Source: Zingiber officinale
Taxonomy: Eukaryota; Streptophyta; Magnoliopsida; Zingiberales; Zingiberaceae
Direction of reading: 5' to 3'
DNA: 64,000 nt
NCBI RefSeq assembly: GCF_018446385.1
Contig: NC_056006.1
Span: 1,736,001 to 1,800,000, forward strand
Shown here piece after piece: positions 1 through 12,100 of the stretch. The notes beneath the pieces are model-generated. The model was not told where the DNA came from, ran no database searches, and was given only the letters and a program-made list of their open reading frames with translations. Both the position numbers and the translations under genes were made by a program. Position 1 is the first letter of the stretch. Each line of letters starts with the position of its first letter.

Positions 1-187
1 CATTTTGGAAAATTTTTCACACCCATGAGTGCAAAAGCAAGATCTCCTATTGATGAAAATTATGATTCAGAAGATGATCAATTTGAGTTCCATTGTAGAG
101 TGTATGGTAGCACGTCTCATCCAGCTGCTATTTGTCACTTCTTCCATAAAATTGCTAGCTCTTTCACGGAACTTCAATTCTTATTCA
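1..187. other. Unassigned flank of a solo LTR
   Basis: A plus-strand reading frame (25-210) begins here but runs into the LTR that starts at 188, so at most its first 54 codons are native to this flank. I recognise no domain. The sequence is probably continuous with 1336 onward once the solo LTR is removed. Confidence 0.3.
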
Positions 188-1335
188 TGTTGGATTGTAG
201 AAGTCGCTAAAGAGGGGTGAATAGAGATCGAAAATTCATAGTAGAGACACGTTGAGTATGCAGTGGAAAATTAAAAACACAACACTAACACAAAGCAGTT
301 TTACTTGGTTCGGAGCCTTCGTCGACTCCTACTCCAAGGCTCGCACTCATCGAGTGCTTTCATTGGACAATTCATTAGTAGTTCGCAAAAGGGATTACAA
401 AGATAAGTACAATAACTCTTAAAAGAAATACCGATAATAATTGAAAAGAACTTGAGCCGCAGGTTGTCAGAGAAGCTTCGCAGCGTCGTAGGAGCAGTGC
501 TCACTTGCGCAATAGAGCAGTCGTCGAAATAGAGCAGTCGTGGAAAGAAGTTGTTGTTCGTAGCTTTGGAGGAAGGCTCCTTTTATAGGACTGTTCCGAG
601 CGCCCGGATCCCTTCCGAGCGGCCGGACCGTGACGTCGGCCCGGCTAATCAGTGCGCTCCACGTTTGCGACGAGATAGACTTTTGCCTTCTGGGCGCCCA
701 GACCAGTTCCGAGCGCTCGGACTAACTCTGGGCGCCCAGATCCCTTTCGGGCGCCCAGACCACAATTTTCCAGAAACCCATTTTCCTGCAAGAAAATATT
801 AGTCCGAGGCAAAATAAAAGTTATACTACCCTGCAAAACAAAGTGTTAGTACAATTATATTAAAAAGAATAGTAATTAAATTCTGTCTCCTCGAGACCAA
901 AATCTAATCACGATCTCAACTTAGATTCCCGAAATGGTTCTAAGTTGGATCGATGTCTACTGTTCCCTCAAACGGGGAACGCGCCCTCACCAAGTCACTC
1001 TCCTCCAGTGACTTACCTTAACTTACCTGTCAAACATCCAGCCAGCCCTTCGACCTGTCTGGACTTCGTGCCAGCTATCCAGTCAGCCCGTCGATCTAAC
1101 TGGGCTTCGTGCCAGCTATCCAATCGGCCCGTCGACCTAGCTGGGCTTCGTACCAGCTATCCGGTCGACCCGTCGACCTAGCTGGGCTTCGTGCTAGATA
1201 TCTGGTTAGCCTATCGACTTATCTGGACTTCTCTTGTACACTCAATCAAAGTGTTAGCTCACAACAAACCTAACTTGACCTACTTTGTCATTCATCAAAA
1301 TCAGAGTTAGACCATTAGTGCTAGCTGCACCAATA
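188..1335 (-). mobile_element. Solo LTR of a copia-like retrotransposon
   Basis: The segment starts TGTTGGATTG and ends GCACCAATA (terminal CA decayed to TA). It is flanked by ATTCA (183-187) and ATTCC (1336-1340), a 4/5 match to a target-site duplication. Native orientation is minus: near the left edge lies the reverse complement of a U5 tail with the pattern seen in the other LTRs here, including a 'gtggttcggagcc...ctccaaggc'-type block. Between about 598 and 765 it carries repeated self-complementary words such as GGGCGCCC and CCGAGCGCTCGG. No internal region or second LTR adjoins it, so it is read as a solo LTR left by LTR-LTR recombination. The family is related in organisation to those at 9954, 29511 and 50391. 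Confidence 0.7.
1038..1233. repeat. 41-bp tandem repeat, about 4.8 copies
   Basis: Units start at 1038, 1079, 1120, 1161 and 1202, exactly 41 bp apart. Each contains a core like GTCGACCTAGCTGGGCTTCG followed by TGCCAGCTAT. Similarity falls in the outer units. It lies inside the solo LTR, toward its native U3 side. The overlapping frame at 945-1181 is a by-product of the repeat, not a gene. Confidence 0.85.
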
Positions 1336-2264
1336 ATTCCAACCTCAACATCAAGATACATATGATCAAGTTCTTGATACTTATTGCTATGTCTGGGGAG
1401 ATTATCAAATTCATAACCTACAACTCCAGCTAATTCCAGAGCAAAGTCAGCAGTCACTATCCCAGCAGTAGATCTACCGTGTCAACATTATAATCAATTT
1501 TGGATGGACAATCAGAATTTGGACTACAATTGCATACAAAATATTGAGTATATTTCCTAAGTAAATCAAAGTTCATTAGAGTTTTAGGATAATTCATTAT
1601 CAGATGGATCACATCATTCACAATCAGATGAGTCGACTGGCTAGGAGGACTCCCAAGACCCAAATACTCTTACTCCTAGGTAGATGAAGATCACAACACA
1701 AGATTTTGAAGAGCTAATGCTGCAACGGGGGATTCTAATTCTACAGATATTACAACAAATTTCTGATAATGTTGTTAATCCTTCTATTAATAATATTGAT
1801 GTTAGTGGACTCTTCCCCACCTATGATGATGATGTGGATAAAAGTGTAGGGACATGTACTATGGAGGAAACGTCCCAAGAATCACCTCCTTTGATCGCGC
1901 AACCAATTGATACTATGAAATATGTAAGAATAGAATTGGTTGATGATAAATGTGTAGGGACTTGTGCAATAGAAGTGAAACCCCAAGAATCACCACATTC
2001 CAAGGCACCACAACTTGAGCGAGACCTAGAACCATCATTTGATCCAAAAAAAAAGTCACATCCATATGTTTGGAACCTTCAGGTACATCTAAAAATGCAA
2101 GGTTATTAGTTTTAGTGATCTTTTAGAAAATTTTATAGAGACATCTATGATTGATTTTATTGGTTGTGATTCCATTTCTAATAATTGCCTAACTAAACTT
2201 GATATGGTTCTAGTTCTTACTTATTTAACATGTATGTGGGAGGTATATTTTTTCAAAACTTGAT
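1336..2264. other. Unrecognised region with a 141-codon open frame
   Basis: A plus-strand frame at 1684-2109 encodes an acidic protein of 141 residues with two related blocks, 'VGTCTMEETSQESPP' and 'VGTCAIEVKPQESPH', about 40 residues apart, i.e. an internal duplication. No family is recognised. Minus-strand frames at 1254-1457 and 1457-1663 are short and also unassigned. It may be decayed coding sequence of an older element. I see no splice or promoter evidence that would make it a host gene. Confidence 0.3.
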
Positions 2265-2535
2265 ATGCATTATTTTACTCAATATATTGGGTCAACTTGA
2301 TATTTGAGGGCATGAATATAATCAGAAGAAATAGCCAAACATATAGGATCTAGTTTCATGTCAATCCAAAGTCGTTTGGTCCATCAGCCAGTTTTGAGCA
2401 AAATCAACTAATAGACCAAATGACCTCAGATTGAAATGAAACTAGTTCATATGTGTTCTTCTACCTCTCTTGATTATATACATGTCCTCTAACGTCAATT
2501 TAACTCAATATATTGTGAGCAATTATTTTTTGAAT
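2265..2535. mobile_element. Fold-back MITE, copy 1
   Basis: The two halves are near reverse complements. The left arm runs from CAATATATTGGGTCAACTTG through AGTCGTTTGGTCCATCAG. The right arm mirrors it from AGACCAAATGACCTCAG to CAATTTAACTCAATATATTG. The unit would fold into one long hairpin centred near 2405. No coding capacity. It is in tandem with two related copies. Confidence 0.75.
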
Positions 2536-2564
2536 ACGAATTAAATTTTTTAAACACATCTTTG

Positions 2565-2847
2565 TTCAAAAAATTACTACTCTAAATATATTAGGTTAAA
2601 TTGATATTTGAAAGCATAGATATAATTAGAAAAAGTAGATGATAAGATGAACATATAAGAACTAATTTCATATTAATCCGAGGTCATTTGGTCCATCAGC
2701 TGATTTTGTCCAAACTGACTGATTTACCAAATGACCTCGGATTAACATGAAACCAGCTTCTATGTATTCGTCTACTACTCCTAATTGTATTCATATCCTC
2801 AAATAGTAATTTGATCTAATATATTAAGAGCAATAATTTTTTGAACA
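2565..2847. mobile_element. Fold-back MITE, copy 2
   Basis: Same family as copy 1, with better preserved arms. CCGAGGTCATTTGGTCCATC near 2679 is mirrored by ACCAAATGACCTCGG near 2726. Terminal CTAAATATATTAGG is mirrored by CTAATATATTAAGAG. The element is a near-complete inverted repeat centred near 2709. Confidence 0.75.
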
Positions 2848-2874
2848 TGAATTTATTTTTTCAAACGCATTCAT

Positions 2875-3010
2875 GTTTAAAAAATCACTGCTCTCAATAT
2901 ATTCTGTTAAATTAATGTTGGAGGATATGGATATAATCAGAAGAACTTGCCAAACATAGAAACTAGTTATATCAATCGAAGGTTATTTTGTCCATCAATA
3001 AATTTTACCT
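2875..3010. mobile_element. Fold-back MITE, half copy
   Basis: Only the left arm of the same family remains (TCTCAATATATTCTGTTAAA through GGTTATTTTGTCCATCAA), and it has drifted. A separate short inverted repeat (TTGAACATGAATTTA / ATTCATGTTTAA) lies between this fragment and copy 2. Confidence 0.6.
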
Positions 3011-3796
3011 AAAATCGAATTTGATAAAAAAAAAACTAATAAAACAGTCGACTTATTTACTTAAAATTTTAATGTTTCAGAACAAAATTAATTTGATCGG
3101 TAAAAAAATTAATCAATTGATAAACATAAAATAGATAATGGTGATATGATTTAATAATTTTAAAATTATCCTACATGATTTAATAATTTTAAAAAATTAC
3201 CTATATGATTTAGCAAAAAGCCGAAGTCGCTTCATGTGCACCTCACGTATAAAAACATATAAATTCATAAAGAAAAAAATCAAAGTCAAATCAAATGAAG
3301 TAATCCTTTTAATAAATTATTTAAAAAATTATTAAATTGTAACAGATATCATTACATTCAATAGACGATTCTTATATTCCGTCTTTAAATTATATGAAGA
3401 TGGATAATCATCAGATTAACTTATAGTCGACCCATTAAGTGAGTAGAAGATAAGAGGAGTATTTAATAAATTATTAAAAAAAATTTATCTTAAATATGAA
3501 TCATGATCAACAGAAATAATTATATTAATCCTAATTAATTGGGATGATAATAATTAGTACTTTATAATTGAATATTTCAACATGGGGACATAAACAGTAT
3601 AGAACGAATTCATTGCTTTGTTTGAGCTTCATTGCATACCTTCCAATTTTTGACGTCCAATGCCAGTAGAATTTTCTTGTTTCTAATTCACAACATGGGC
3701 AAAAAACAATTCTACTTTTGGACAAATACTCTAGGTACGATATCTTTAACTGGCATATTCAATTATCAATGCACCTCTCAGGCATTGATGAACATC
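3011..3796. other. AT-rich non-coding stretch
   Basis: Strongly AT-rich, with no recognised gene. Around 3515-3575 it resembles 57640-57700 (shared TATTAATCCTAATTAATT and GGGATGATAATA), so it may belong to the same flanking sequence that is repeated near the WAK genes. A minus-strand frame at 3531-3725 has a Cys-rich start but matches no family I know. Confidence 0.4.
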
Positions 3797-4368
3797 TGAC
3801 AAATATGACCATTCAACTTCAAACGGTTATAATTTTTAATTTGAGACTTGGAATTAGATTTTATTTGTCATCATATATATATATATATAATTTAAAAATC
3901 TATATATATTTGTTACAAGTACCTATAACTATTAATTTTCGGGCACAATTCCATTGAGACTTTAAAGATTTTATTATTATTTTTAGTCATTTCTTTTTTC
4001 ATGTTATTTAGGATATTTTTGATATTCTTGATAATTATAGATTATAATTAATATATAACATCGTCCTATTTTATTAATTTGTATTTCTGTCAAAAAGATT
4101 TCCTTTTTTGAAAATATCTTTTTCTTTACGAGATTAGAATTGAGGTTCATATATTGATTTTTTTTTTCATTTCTTTATCTTAGAGTCTAGAGTTTATATA
4201 AACACCTTTCTAATTATATGAAAATTGAATCTCTTTTTTATCAATAAAGTTTTTTATGGTAAATCTAATAAGTTTTCCTTGGTTTTTTAGCATTCTCTTT
4301 TCTTGAGTTTCTCCTCCAATCTCCACTCTCATTAATATGTAGGATAATCACTATCCTACCTGGTGTCA
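3797..4368 (+). mobile_element. Ty3/gypsy LTR (5' side of a degenerate element)
   Basis: It aligns along most of its length with the split LTR at about 43130-43533 plus 50144-50308. Shared blocks include ACTTCAAACG, GAGTTTCTCCTCCAATCT and GGATAATCACTATCCT. It ends TGGTGTCA at 4368. The next bases (TGATATCAGAGT, 4371-4382) look like a drifted initiator-Met tRNA primer-binding site. The left edge is uncertain. Confidence 0.65.
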
Positions 4369-4399
4369 ATTGATATCAGAGTCGACAATGTCTGATTGA

Positions 4400-5086
4400 G
4401 AAAGTCGAGCGTCAAATTCAATGGAGGGTCATCGTGGTCGTGGTCGCAACAACAAGCAAGTTCCAATTGAGAAAGCCGAGCACCATGGAAGTAGCGTCCA
4501 AGAATCTTAGAAGTCGAAGAATTTCAGATTAAGGATCTGAGTCTACCTTCAAGAATCCTAACTATTGTTAAACTACTAGCTAGGAATGTTGTATTCGAGA
4601 GGAGCCTTATGAAGACTTTGGTTTTCGAGTTCAATTGCCCAAATTTTTTGGTACATTACAAGTAGAGATTTTTGTTGATTAGTTGAATGAAGTAAAGCGA
4701 ATCTTTGAATATAAGCAAGTTCTAAATCTGATGAAGGTAAAGTTGATTGCCATCAGACTCAAAGGGCGAGCATCGGCATGGTGGTAATAGATGCAACATT
4801 CACAGGATAGACAGGGCATGTCCAAAATAGATGACTGTGAGAATATGAGGGGCTGCTTTTTACCTTTCGACTACATCCAAATTATATTTCAACGACTTCA
4901 CTCATCGCAATAGGATGCGAGATCAATCAACGATTATACGGATGAGTTCCACCAACTAATTGCTCGAAACTACCTATCCGAGATGGAAAAGTAGACGGTC
5001 GCACGATACTTAGAGGGGTTGCGTCGGCTCCTATAAGATGCCCTCAACCTTTATTCATTTTTAATGGTGTCTGAAGCCAGAGCCGT
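4400..5086 (+). pseudogene. Degenerate Ty3/gypsy gag
   Basis: Broken plus-strand frames still read as a retrotransposon Gag. A basic GRGR-type start lies near 4430, then a conserved region near 4620-4800 with 'FGFRVQLPKFFG', 'LNEVKRIFEYKQV' and 'VKLIAIRLKGRASAWW', the hallmark of the retrotrans_gag domain. Several stops interrupt it (for example between 'EIFVD' and 'LNEVKR'). It follows directly after an LTR and primer site. It stops at 'MVSEA' near 5086, where a hAT terminus begins, so the hAT element very likely inserted into it. Gag would form the cytoplasmic particle, but this copy cannot be functional. Confidence 0.75.
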
Positions 5087-5130
5087 ACCGGTATTTGATG
5101 GGGCCCGAAGCGAAAATAAAAAGTGCCTCT
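5087..5130 (-). mobile_element. Terminus of a hAT-superfamily transposon
   Basis: The stretch CCAGAGCCGTACC followed by GGGGCCCGAAGCGAAAA is of the CAGRGCCG terminal type seen in plant hAT elements that encode DUF4371/TTF-type transposases. It sits about 115 bp beyond the C-terminal end of the minus-strand transposase, as expected for the 3' terminus. I did not find the matching 5' terminus. Confidence 0.55.
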
Positions 5131-5244
5131 TTTATCGATAAATAATTGTAATGTTCAGTTTGCAAATAATAAATACATAAAATACACAAATAAACCAACA
5201 ATAATATATTATATCAATAAAAAATTAATAAATATTTGAAATAA

Positions 5245-7717
5245 TTACATAAACAGTACTCGTCTAGCGGTTTTAGAGGCAAAAATATTTATCAAATCTG
5301 CATAATCTAATTGTCGGACTATTTCTTTCTCAATCGATAACATTGCCAGCCCATTCAGTCTATCTTGTGACATTGTTGATCGAAGATAATTCTTGATTAA
5401 CTTCAACTTCGAGAAACTTCTTTCTGCCGATGCAACTGTTACTGGTATGGTTAACAAAATCTTATAGGCAATGCAAGTATTTGGGAATAAACCATTTAGT
5501 TTTGTCAATCATTTTAGCATATCAATTGCTCTTTTTTCATTTGTTAAATAGCATCTCACGACCATCAACTCTGAACATAACTCATCACCATTAATGTATG
5601 AACGCCCATCGTGACTAAAAAATTGTTGAAGCTTCTTACAAGACTTCATCAAGCTAGTTAAAGGCTCACTCTTTAACTTCTCCAAATTCAATAAAAACCT
5701 AAAAATCTCTTGATATTGTTTAAATTGTTCAAATCGAACTTGAAGAGAAGATCGAGCTTGATCAATTATAAATAGAAAATATTCAACTCTAAAAGACTCT
5801 TCACCTGATCGTTTCACATTATCATTGTCTCTTTCATCAAATTGTTTCTTTCTTCGAATGATGCATTTATCTCAAAATTTAGGTTCAATCCCCATTTCAC
5901 TTGCCATTTGTTTAGCTTCATTCATGGAACTAGCAAACCCTTCTTCTCTAAACTCATCAAGAAATTGATCAAGCCCTTGTAACAGATTGATCGCAATATC
6001 AATATCCATATCTTCAGATTGAATAAACTTACTCACGATATTTATTGCTCGTAACAAGTTATACCAGATTAATATTCCAAGCAAGAACTCAAAACTCTCA
6101 AGAACATATAGGGCTAAGGTCTCAACATCACTCTTTGTTTTAGAATCTTCATCAACTTCTGCCAAGTCAAGTAAAGCATCTCTTATATGTACAATTTGCT
6201 CTTTTATGGCTTTCACACTTTCAACATGACTTTCCCAATAGGTATATGACCATGACTTAACAGTCAAACTAGGCACCTTATCTTTAAAAATTTTCCATCT
6301 CTTTGTAGAGGAAGAAAACAATGTGTAGATGCATTGCACCACTCCAAAGAATGACTTGGCTTTAGGACAACATTCCACCATATCAACTAAGGTCAAATTA
6401 AGACTATGACAACCACATGCTGTATAAAAAGCTCTAAGATTTATTTCAAGCAATCTTTTTTGTACACCTTTGTGTCTTCCACTCATGTTAGATCCATTGT
6501 CATACCCCTATCCTCTTATGTCATCAATGTCAAGCCCAACTCTAGTTAACGCATTCATAAGTTCACTTGAAAACCCAAGACTTGATGTGTCATCCACCTT
6601 CAAAAACTCAACCCAATATTCTTCTACTTTTGGTGTGCCTGTTGAATCATCCAAGCATCATAGCATTAGAGACATTTGTTCTTGATGACTTGCATCTGGA
6701 TTACAATCAAGTATTACTGAAAAATATTTTGCATGTTTAACTTTTGCAATGATTGACCTTTTCACTTCATTTGCCAAAGTTTCTATCAATTCATTCTAAA
6801 TTTTGGGACTAAAATATGTATATTGAGATTCCCTTGCTTCACAACGTCGAACATGCTCTTCCATCATTGGATCAAACTCAGCAACCATTTCTATCATTTG
6901 CAAAAATAACCCATTATTCTCGACATAAAGTTTCTCATCATCCCCTCGAAAGGCCAAAGTATTTTTAGCAAGTGTTTTCACAATGGAGATTATTCTTGTT
7001 AACACTTACGTCCAATGTTGTCTTTCTTTGTTGATTTGAAGTTGCATACTGTAATCAATTGTTTGATTTTTTTTAAGCTCTTTTCTGATTCAACCCAAGA
7101 AATCATGCAATCCATATGATCTCTACTAGCTTCATGTTGTTTAAGACTTCTATGCATATTACGCTAGTCTTTGTATCCATCATTACCCAAATTCCTCATT
7201 CTACTTATCATTTGTTCAGTCTTGAAGAACTTGCAACAGAAGAAAAATATTTTATCCAATGAAATAGAATATGCAAACCATCTTCTATCTATTATTTGTC
7301 CATTTATTATTACCCGCGTATAATGCGATGAATCAAAATGTCTATTGTTACTATTCTTAGGGAAAAAAAATCATTCACTCTTTTTGGACCCATTTCTATT
7401 AAGTAATCTCTCAATTTTTAACTGATGTTATTCTAATTTTCAGGATCCTACAAATTCAGAGTTGAATCTAATTTTTCATGTTGAGAGTCTTCTTCTAAGT
7501 TTTCATTCGACTCAATCAAATTGGCAGCCTCAACCAATTTCTCATTTTCATTGTGACTTTGTTCTTCAATTACCAAATTATCCCCTAATTTCTCTCTTTC
7601 TATTCTGCTACTTCTAATAAAATATTTGTTAATATCACCGGCTTGACTTTGAATTAATGCCTCCTCCCTTTATTTCATTTTTCTCTTTTGAGCTCTAGAC
7701 ATATATTTAGGAGGCAT
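5245..7717 (-). pseudogene. Degenerate hAT transposase (DUF4371/ZMYM1-like)
   Basis: Read on the minus strand. A start codon near 7717 gives a short basic N-terminus ('MPPKYMSRAQKRK'). Blocks at 7005-6796 and 6486-5872 belong to the DUF4371/RNase H-like core ('FYTACGCHSLNLTLVDM', 'WSYTYWESHVESVKAI'). The block at 5508-5245 is the C-terminal hAT dimerisation domain ('TVASAERSFSKLKLIKNYLR', 'LNGLAMLSIE'). Stops and frameshifts separate the blocks, so the gene is dead. An active relative would be a nuclear DDE-type enzyme cutting at CAGRGCCG-type termini. Adjacent AT-rich DNA at 7740-8960 is probably the 5' part of the same element. Confidence 0.8.
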
Positions 7718-7740
7718 TTTCAATATTCTTTTATTATACC

Positions 7741-9189
7741 TGCAAGGTATTAAAATTGAATATTAACTCAATAATTCATGTCTACATTCAAGAGTAACAA
7801 TATATTATGTTAGATTTTTTTGGATAGTTTTCTGATAAAAAATTGATTAATCCAAACAACATTTAATAAGAAGAGGCAGTTACAATTAACTAACAATGTA
7901 TATAAGAATACTATTAGACTAATTTCAAATTTTCAATCAATAAGAAAACACATTATCTTACAATTTACATAATATATTTATATAAGGTAATTGCAAGTTC
8001 AAAAGATTCGATGACCTAAATGATTTTCTAGTAGGTGATAGATACAAACTACAAAGTAAAAGACATAGCATGGAAAATCATCAAAAATGAAAAGAAGTTT
8101 AACCTTTTCTAGAAAATCATCAAAGTAAGCTAATTGCATGTTCAATTATGAATTAACAAGCCTGAGACTAGAACTGATAAAAGAAAAAAAATATGTGAAA
8201 ATAATAGCACATAAAGTAAAGCAAAGATCAAGAACTGATAAAAGAACGTTGGAGAAAAGAAATAACATCCAATGACCTAACTAACCTTTTTCTATGAACT
8301 AATCAGAAAAATATCATCCAATTATCCAAAACAAAAGTAAAGCAGAGAAAGTCTAAAGAAAGATTAAAATTTAAACATTTAAACTTAATATTCAGAAAAT
8401 GATGTAAAAAATAAAATCTAACCAAATTGTCCAATGTCCAAATCCCACTACTAACGGATCAAGATCCAAGAATGTTGGAAAATTGGAGAAGAAATTGGAA
8501 AAAACACTGAACGCCGGAGAAAAATCGTGTGATGTTAGCAGCATTGGTGCGATGCAACGCTATGCCTATGTGCATAGGCTTAAAATGCCTTCTCACCTCT
8601 CTAGGGATGCCCTGCAGAAGGGATTAGCAAATGCGTTAGAGAGATCTAAAAACCAAGTCTTTACCTTAACTTTTTAGAAGATCATTAGAAAAGTAAGAGC
8701 GGAGAGGGAAATTATAGGTTTTTTTTTCTAAGAAAAACGTGGGTAAAAAGAATCTTTATTAGACACGATTGTATTTGAGAAATTGGGACAAAACTCTAAT
8801 TTTCTTGATGAAATTTAGTCAGCTATAGTTAGGTTAAAAGAATCAAAAGCTTGAGAAATCTTTGAGTTCTTGACCAAACAAATCAATGAATCATGAAAAG
8901 TTGATCTCGGCAGTCGGCAAAATACTGATCTCAACAAAAAAAAAAAAGAAGTGAGAGGAAGAGGGATCAGAGATGGAAGTTTGAATGATACTAACTCAGA
9001 ACTTGCTCGACGGAGAACCTTCTGGAGATATCCTTATAGAGCATCCGACGGATAAGATCTTTGACCGCCCGCCGCCGGAGACGCCGAGCGGAATATCCTC
9101 AGTGGGAACCTTTGATTGCCCCGCACGGGCGCCTCGAAGGTTTCTGTCACAGTCGAGTGTGTGCGGCGTGCCTCGGAGCCAGGAGAAAA
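7741..9189. other. AT-rich element flank, then a GC-rich block
   Basis: 7741-8970 is AT-rich and without a convincing gene. It is plausibly the 5' region of the hAT element. A 64-codon frame at 8483-8677 has no recognised domain. 8985-9189 is much more GC-rich, with overlapping short frames on both strands and no recognised product. It ends exactly where the Tork-type LTR begins. Confidence 0.35.
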
Positions 9190-12100
9190 TGTTGGTTGGT
9201 CCTAGGAAGATCGTACCGGTTCCACTGTACAAAAATTTTGTACAAGTGTCGAACCTTTTCTAAACAGCCTATTGTGTTCTTTAGAAGTTAAATTAGGAAT
9301 CACAAACGGAACTTAACATTATTGATTCCAAATTTAACTTATCTGTTATTAATGGTTTAGATTTGGATCGCAAGCGGAACTTAACGCTATTGATCCACAT
9401 CAACCTATGTTATAAATTCAATTAAATATTAATTTCCAAAATTAGCTTCCAGGACTACATGGCGAGGCACATGGCCTTCTTGTGTATGGGAGCATCCACC
9501 ACCGCCTAGACAAAGTCTTTTAAGGAAAGCTAATATTTAATTTCCTTATATAACTCTAGGTTTAACCAAAAGGAACAATCGAATCACAAATTCGAAAAAT
9601 AATAAAAAAAACACAAACTCGAATAACAAATTCGAAAAACTAGAATCTAATGCCTCTTGTGTTTGGAATTCTTACAAAAAAAATAACTAGCATGATGCGG
9701 AAAATAATTACTAGTTATACCTTTTTCCTTGTATGCTAATAACCACGAGATCTTCTGCCATATTCCTCGCCTCGTCTTGAACATCGTGTGGGCGACGATC
9801 CTCCAAGATGAACACTACCCAAAAGATCCTCCTCCTTCTCTAGAATTCGTCCACAACCACCACCAAGGAACAAAAGAGCAAAGGGAAAGGGAACAGGAGA
9901 GATCCGGCCACAGGGGAGAGCACAATCAATGGAATAAGAATAGATGCATACCTTGTTGGTGCGGGAAGCATCCGACGATCGACTGTTGTTTTGATAATGG
10001 CAAAGGAATTCAAAGTTAAGTTGTTTTGTGATCTAACGTACTTAATTGAGTGGTTCAGGAAAGTCCTAGCTGTGGTTAGGCAAGTGGAAAATCCTAGGGG
10101 GTGGTAACCCTAGGTCATAGGGGGTGGTAACCCTATGCGAAAAGTCTTGGTGGGTCGAGAGCTTCAGGCAAAAGTCCTAGGGGGTAACCCTAGGTGGAAA
10201 GTCCTGGTGTCGCGAACCAGGTGAAAGACTGGACTAGCCGGGAAGCGGAAGTCCAGCAGAAAGTCCGGAAGCTTCGAACGCTGAGCAAAAGTTCAGTTGA
10301 TCTGGAGGATCGCACTAGCAACAGGTAAATCTCCTGAGTGGAGTAAGTGAGGACGTGTTCCCTGTAGGGGGAACAGTAGGCGTCAGGTCGACCTAGGATT
10401 TTCGGTTGGAAATCCGAAGTCAGACCCGGACAGTCCGATGACTATCAATTATATCTATTATATTATTTCTATGCTAACTTTTTTTTGCAGGGTTTGTGTT
10501 TGGGACTAACACATTTTGCAGGAACAAAGAAGCACACTTAGCCTCGGATGAACAGTGTCCGAGGCCCCTCCATGGGGCTTGGAGGCGCCTCGGGTTCTAG
10601 CCGAAGCCAGCTGTTCAGAGAAGCTGGAGGCGCCTTGGACCAGGCGTTGGAGGCGCCTTGGAGCAGCTTAGAGGCGCCTTCAATGGGATAAGGTGCGACC
10701 AGATCAGAGATGATCCACGCGTGTGACTCGGCGGCCTGGAGGCGCCTCAGACAGGCTTGGAGGCGCCTCCTTTACTGTTTATAAGGAGGGTTCGAGCATC
10801 ACTAAATGAAAAGAATTAACAAGCGATCCTTCTGCGTTCAACTGCTAACAAGTTCATCCCGAAGTACTGCAGCAACCTTCCGACAACCCGGAGCTACGCT
10901 GTTTTAGAATCTGTCGTTCGGTATAATTTACATTCTCGCACTCATTGTAAATCTTAATCTGTACTATTGTTTTGAGCTTATAGTAGTTGCCCACCAGAAG
11001 CGATCAACGATTGCGGGCCTTGGAGTAGGAGTCGCCACAGGCTCCGAACCAAGTAACTCCTCGTGTCCTTGTGTATTGTTTTTGTTCCCTTTTCTTTATT
11101 CTGCTGCTTAAACTCGTACGATTTACGAATTCGAAAAGAGTGAAAGCCACAAGTGCTATTCACCCCCCTCTAGCGCTTTCGATCCAACATACCCTACTTC
11201 TCCTTCTCTTTGTATCCGGCCACACCAAGCAACCACAAGAGGTGGTCGGCCCTAGCATGAAGAAAAGAAAGGGCCGGCCCTTAGGAGAAGACTTGAAGAA
11301 TAGAGAGAAAAGAATAGAATTCTTACATGAGGTCTCTCCTCCCCTTCTTTTATAATACTTTCCCAAGGCAAATAAGGAAAGACTTTTTACAAAAATTTAA
11401 ATCTTCTTCTTGTTTTTCCTTTTCCCCTTTTATTTTTTCCTTTTCTTTCCTCTTGATTGAATCAATCACCAAATCATGGATTGACTTGATTGGCCGGCCC
11501 CTTGCTTGGGCACCAAGCAAAGGTGGTCGGTCCTAAGAGGAAAAGAAAAATAATTTTGTAAAAATTTACAAGCAAAAAAGGAATGCTTTTATAAAACTTT
11601 ACAAGCTCTCTTTCAATTTCCTAAAGTGGATGTTAAAAAGGAAAGTTTTAAAAATTAAAACCAAGTTTTAAAATTTAAAACCTCTTCTAAAATTTTCTTT
11701 TTTTAACATGGTTACAAAAAATAGAAAATTTCAATTTTAAAACTTCTCTTCCTTTTTTCTAAAAACTATGAGGGTGGTTAAAAAAAGGAAAGTTTTAAAA
11801 CTTTTTAAATTTTCTTTTAAACCATGTGGAATAATTCAAATAAGGAAAGTTTTATATTTTAAAATCTCTCTTTTAAAACCTATAGATATCTACAAAGAGA
11901 AGATTTTAAAAATTTAAAACACCCCCTTATAATTTGAATATTGTGGTCGGCCCCTTCTTGCTTGGGCACCAAGCAAGGGGTCGACCCCCATTGAGGAAGA
12001 AGTGGCCGGCCACATGGCTTGGTCACCAAGCCATGGGCCGACCCTCTCTTGGACACCAAGATGAGTTTTTCCATGAGTGGATTAGAGGCATTAATGAGGC

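Noticed and set aside
945..1181. 78-codon frame with repeated 'ASCQLSNRPVDLAG'-like phrases
   Set aside because: Produced by the 41-bp tandem repeat inside a solo LTR. The period is not a multiple of three.
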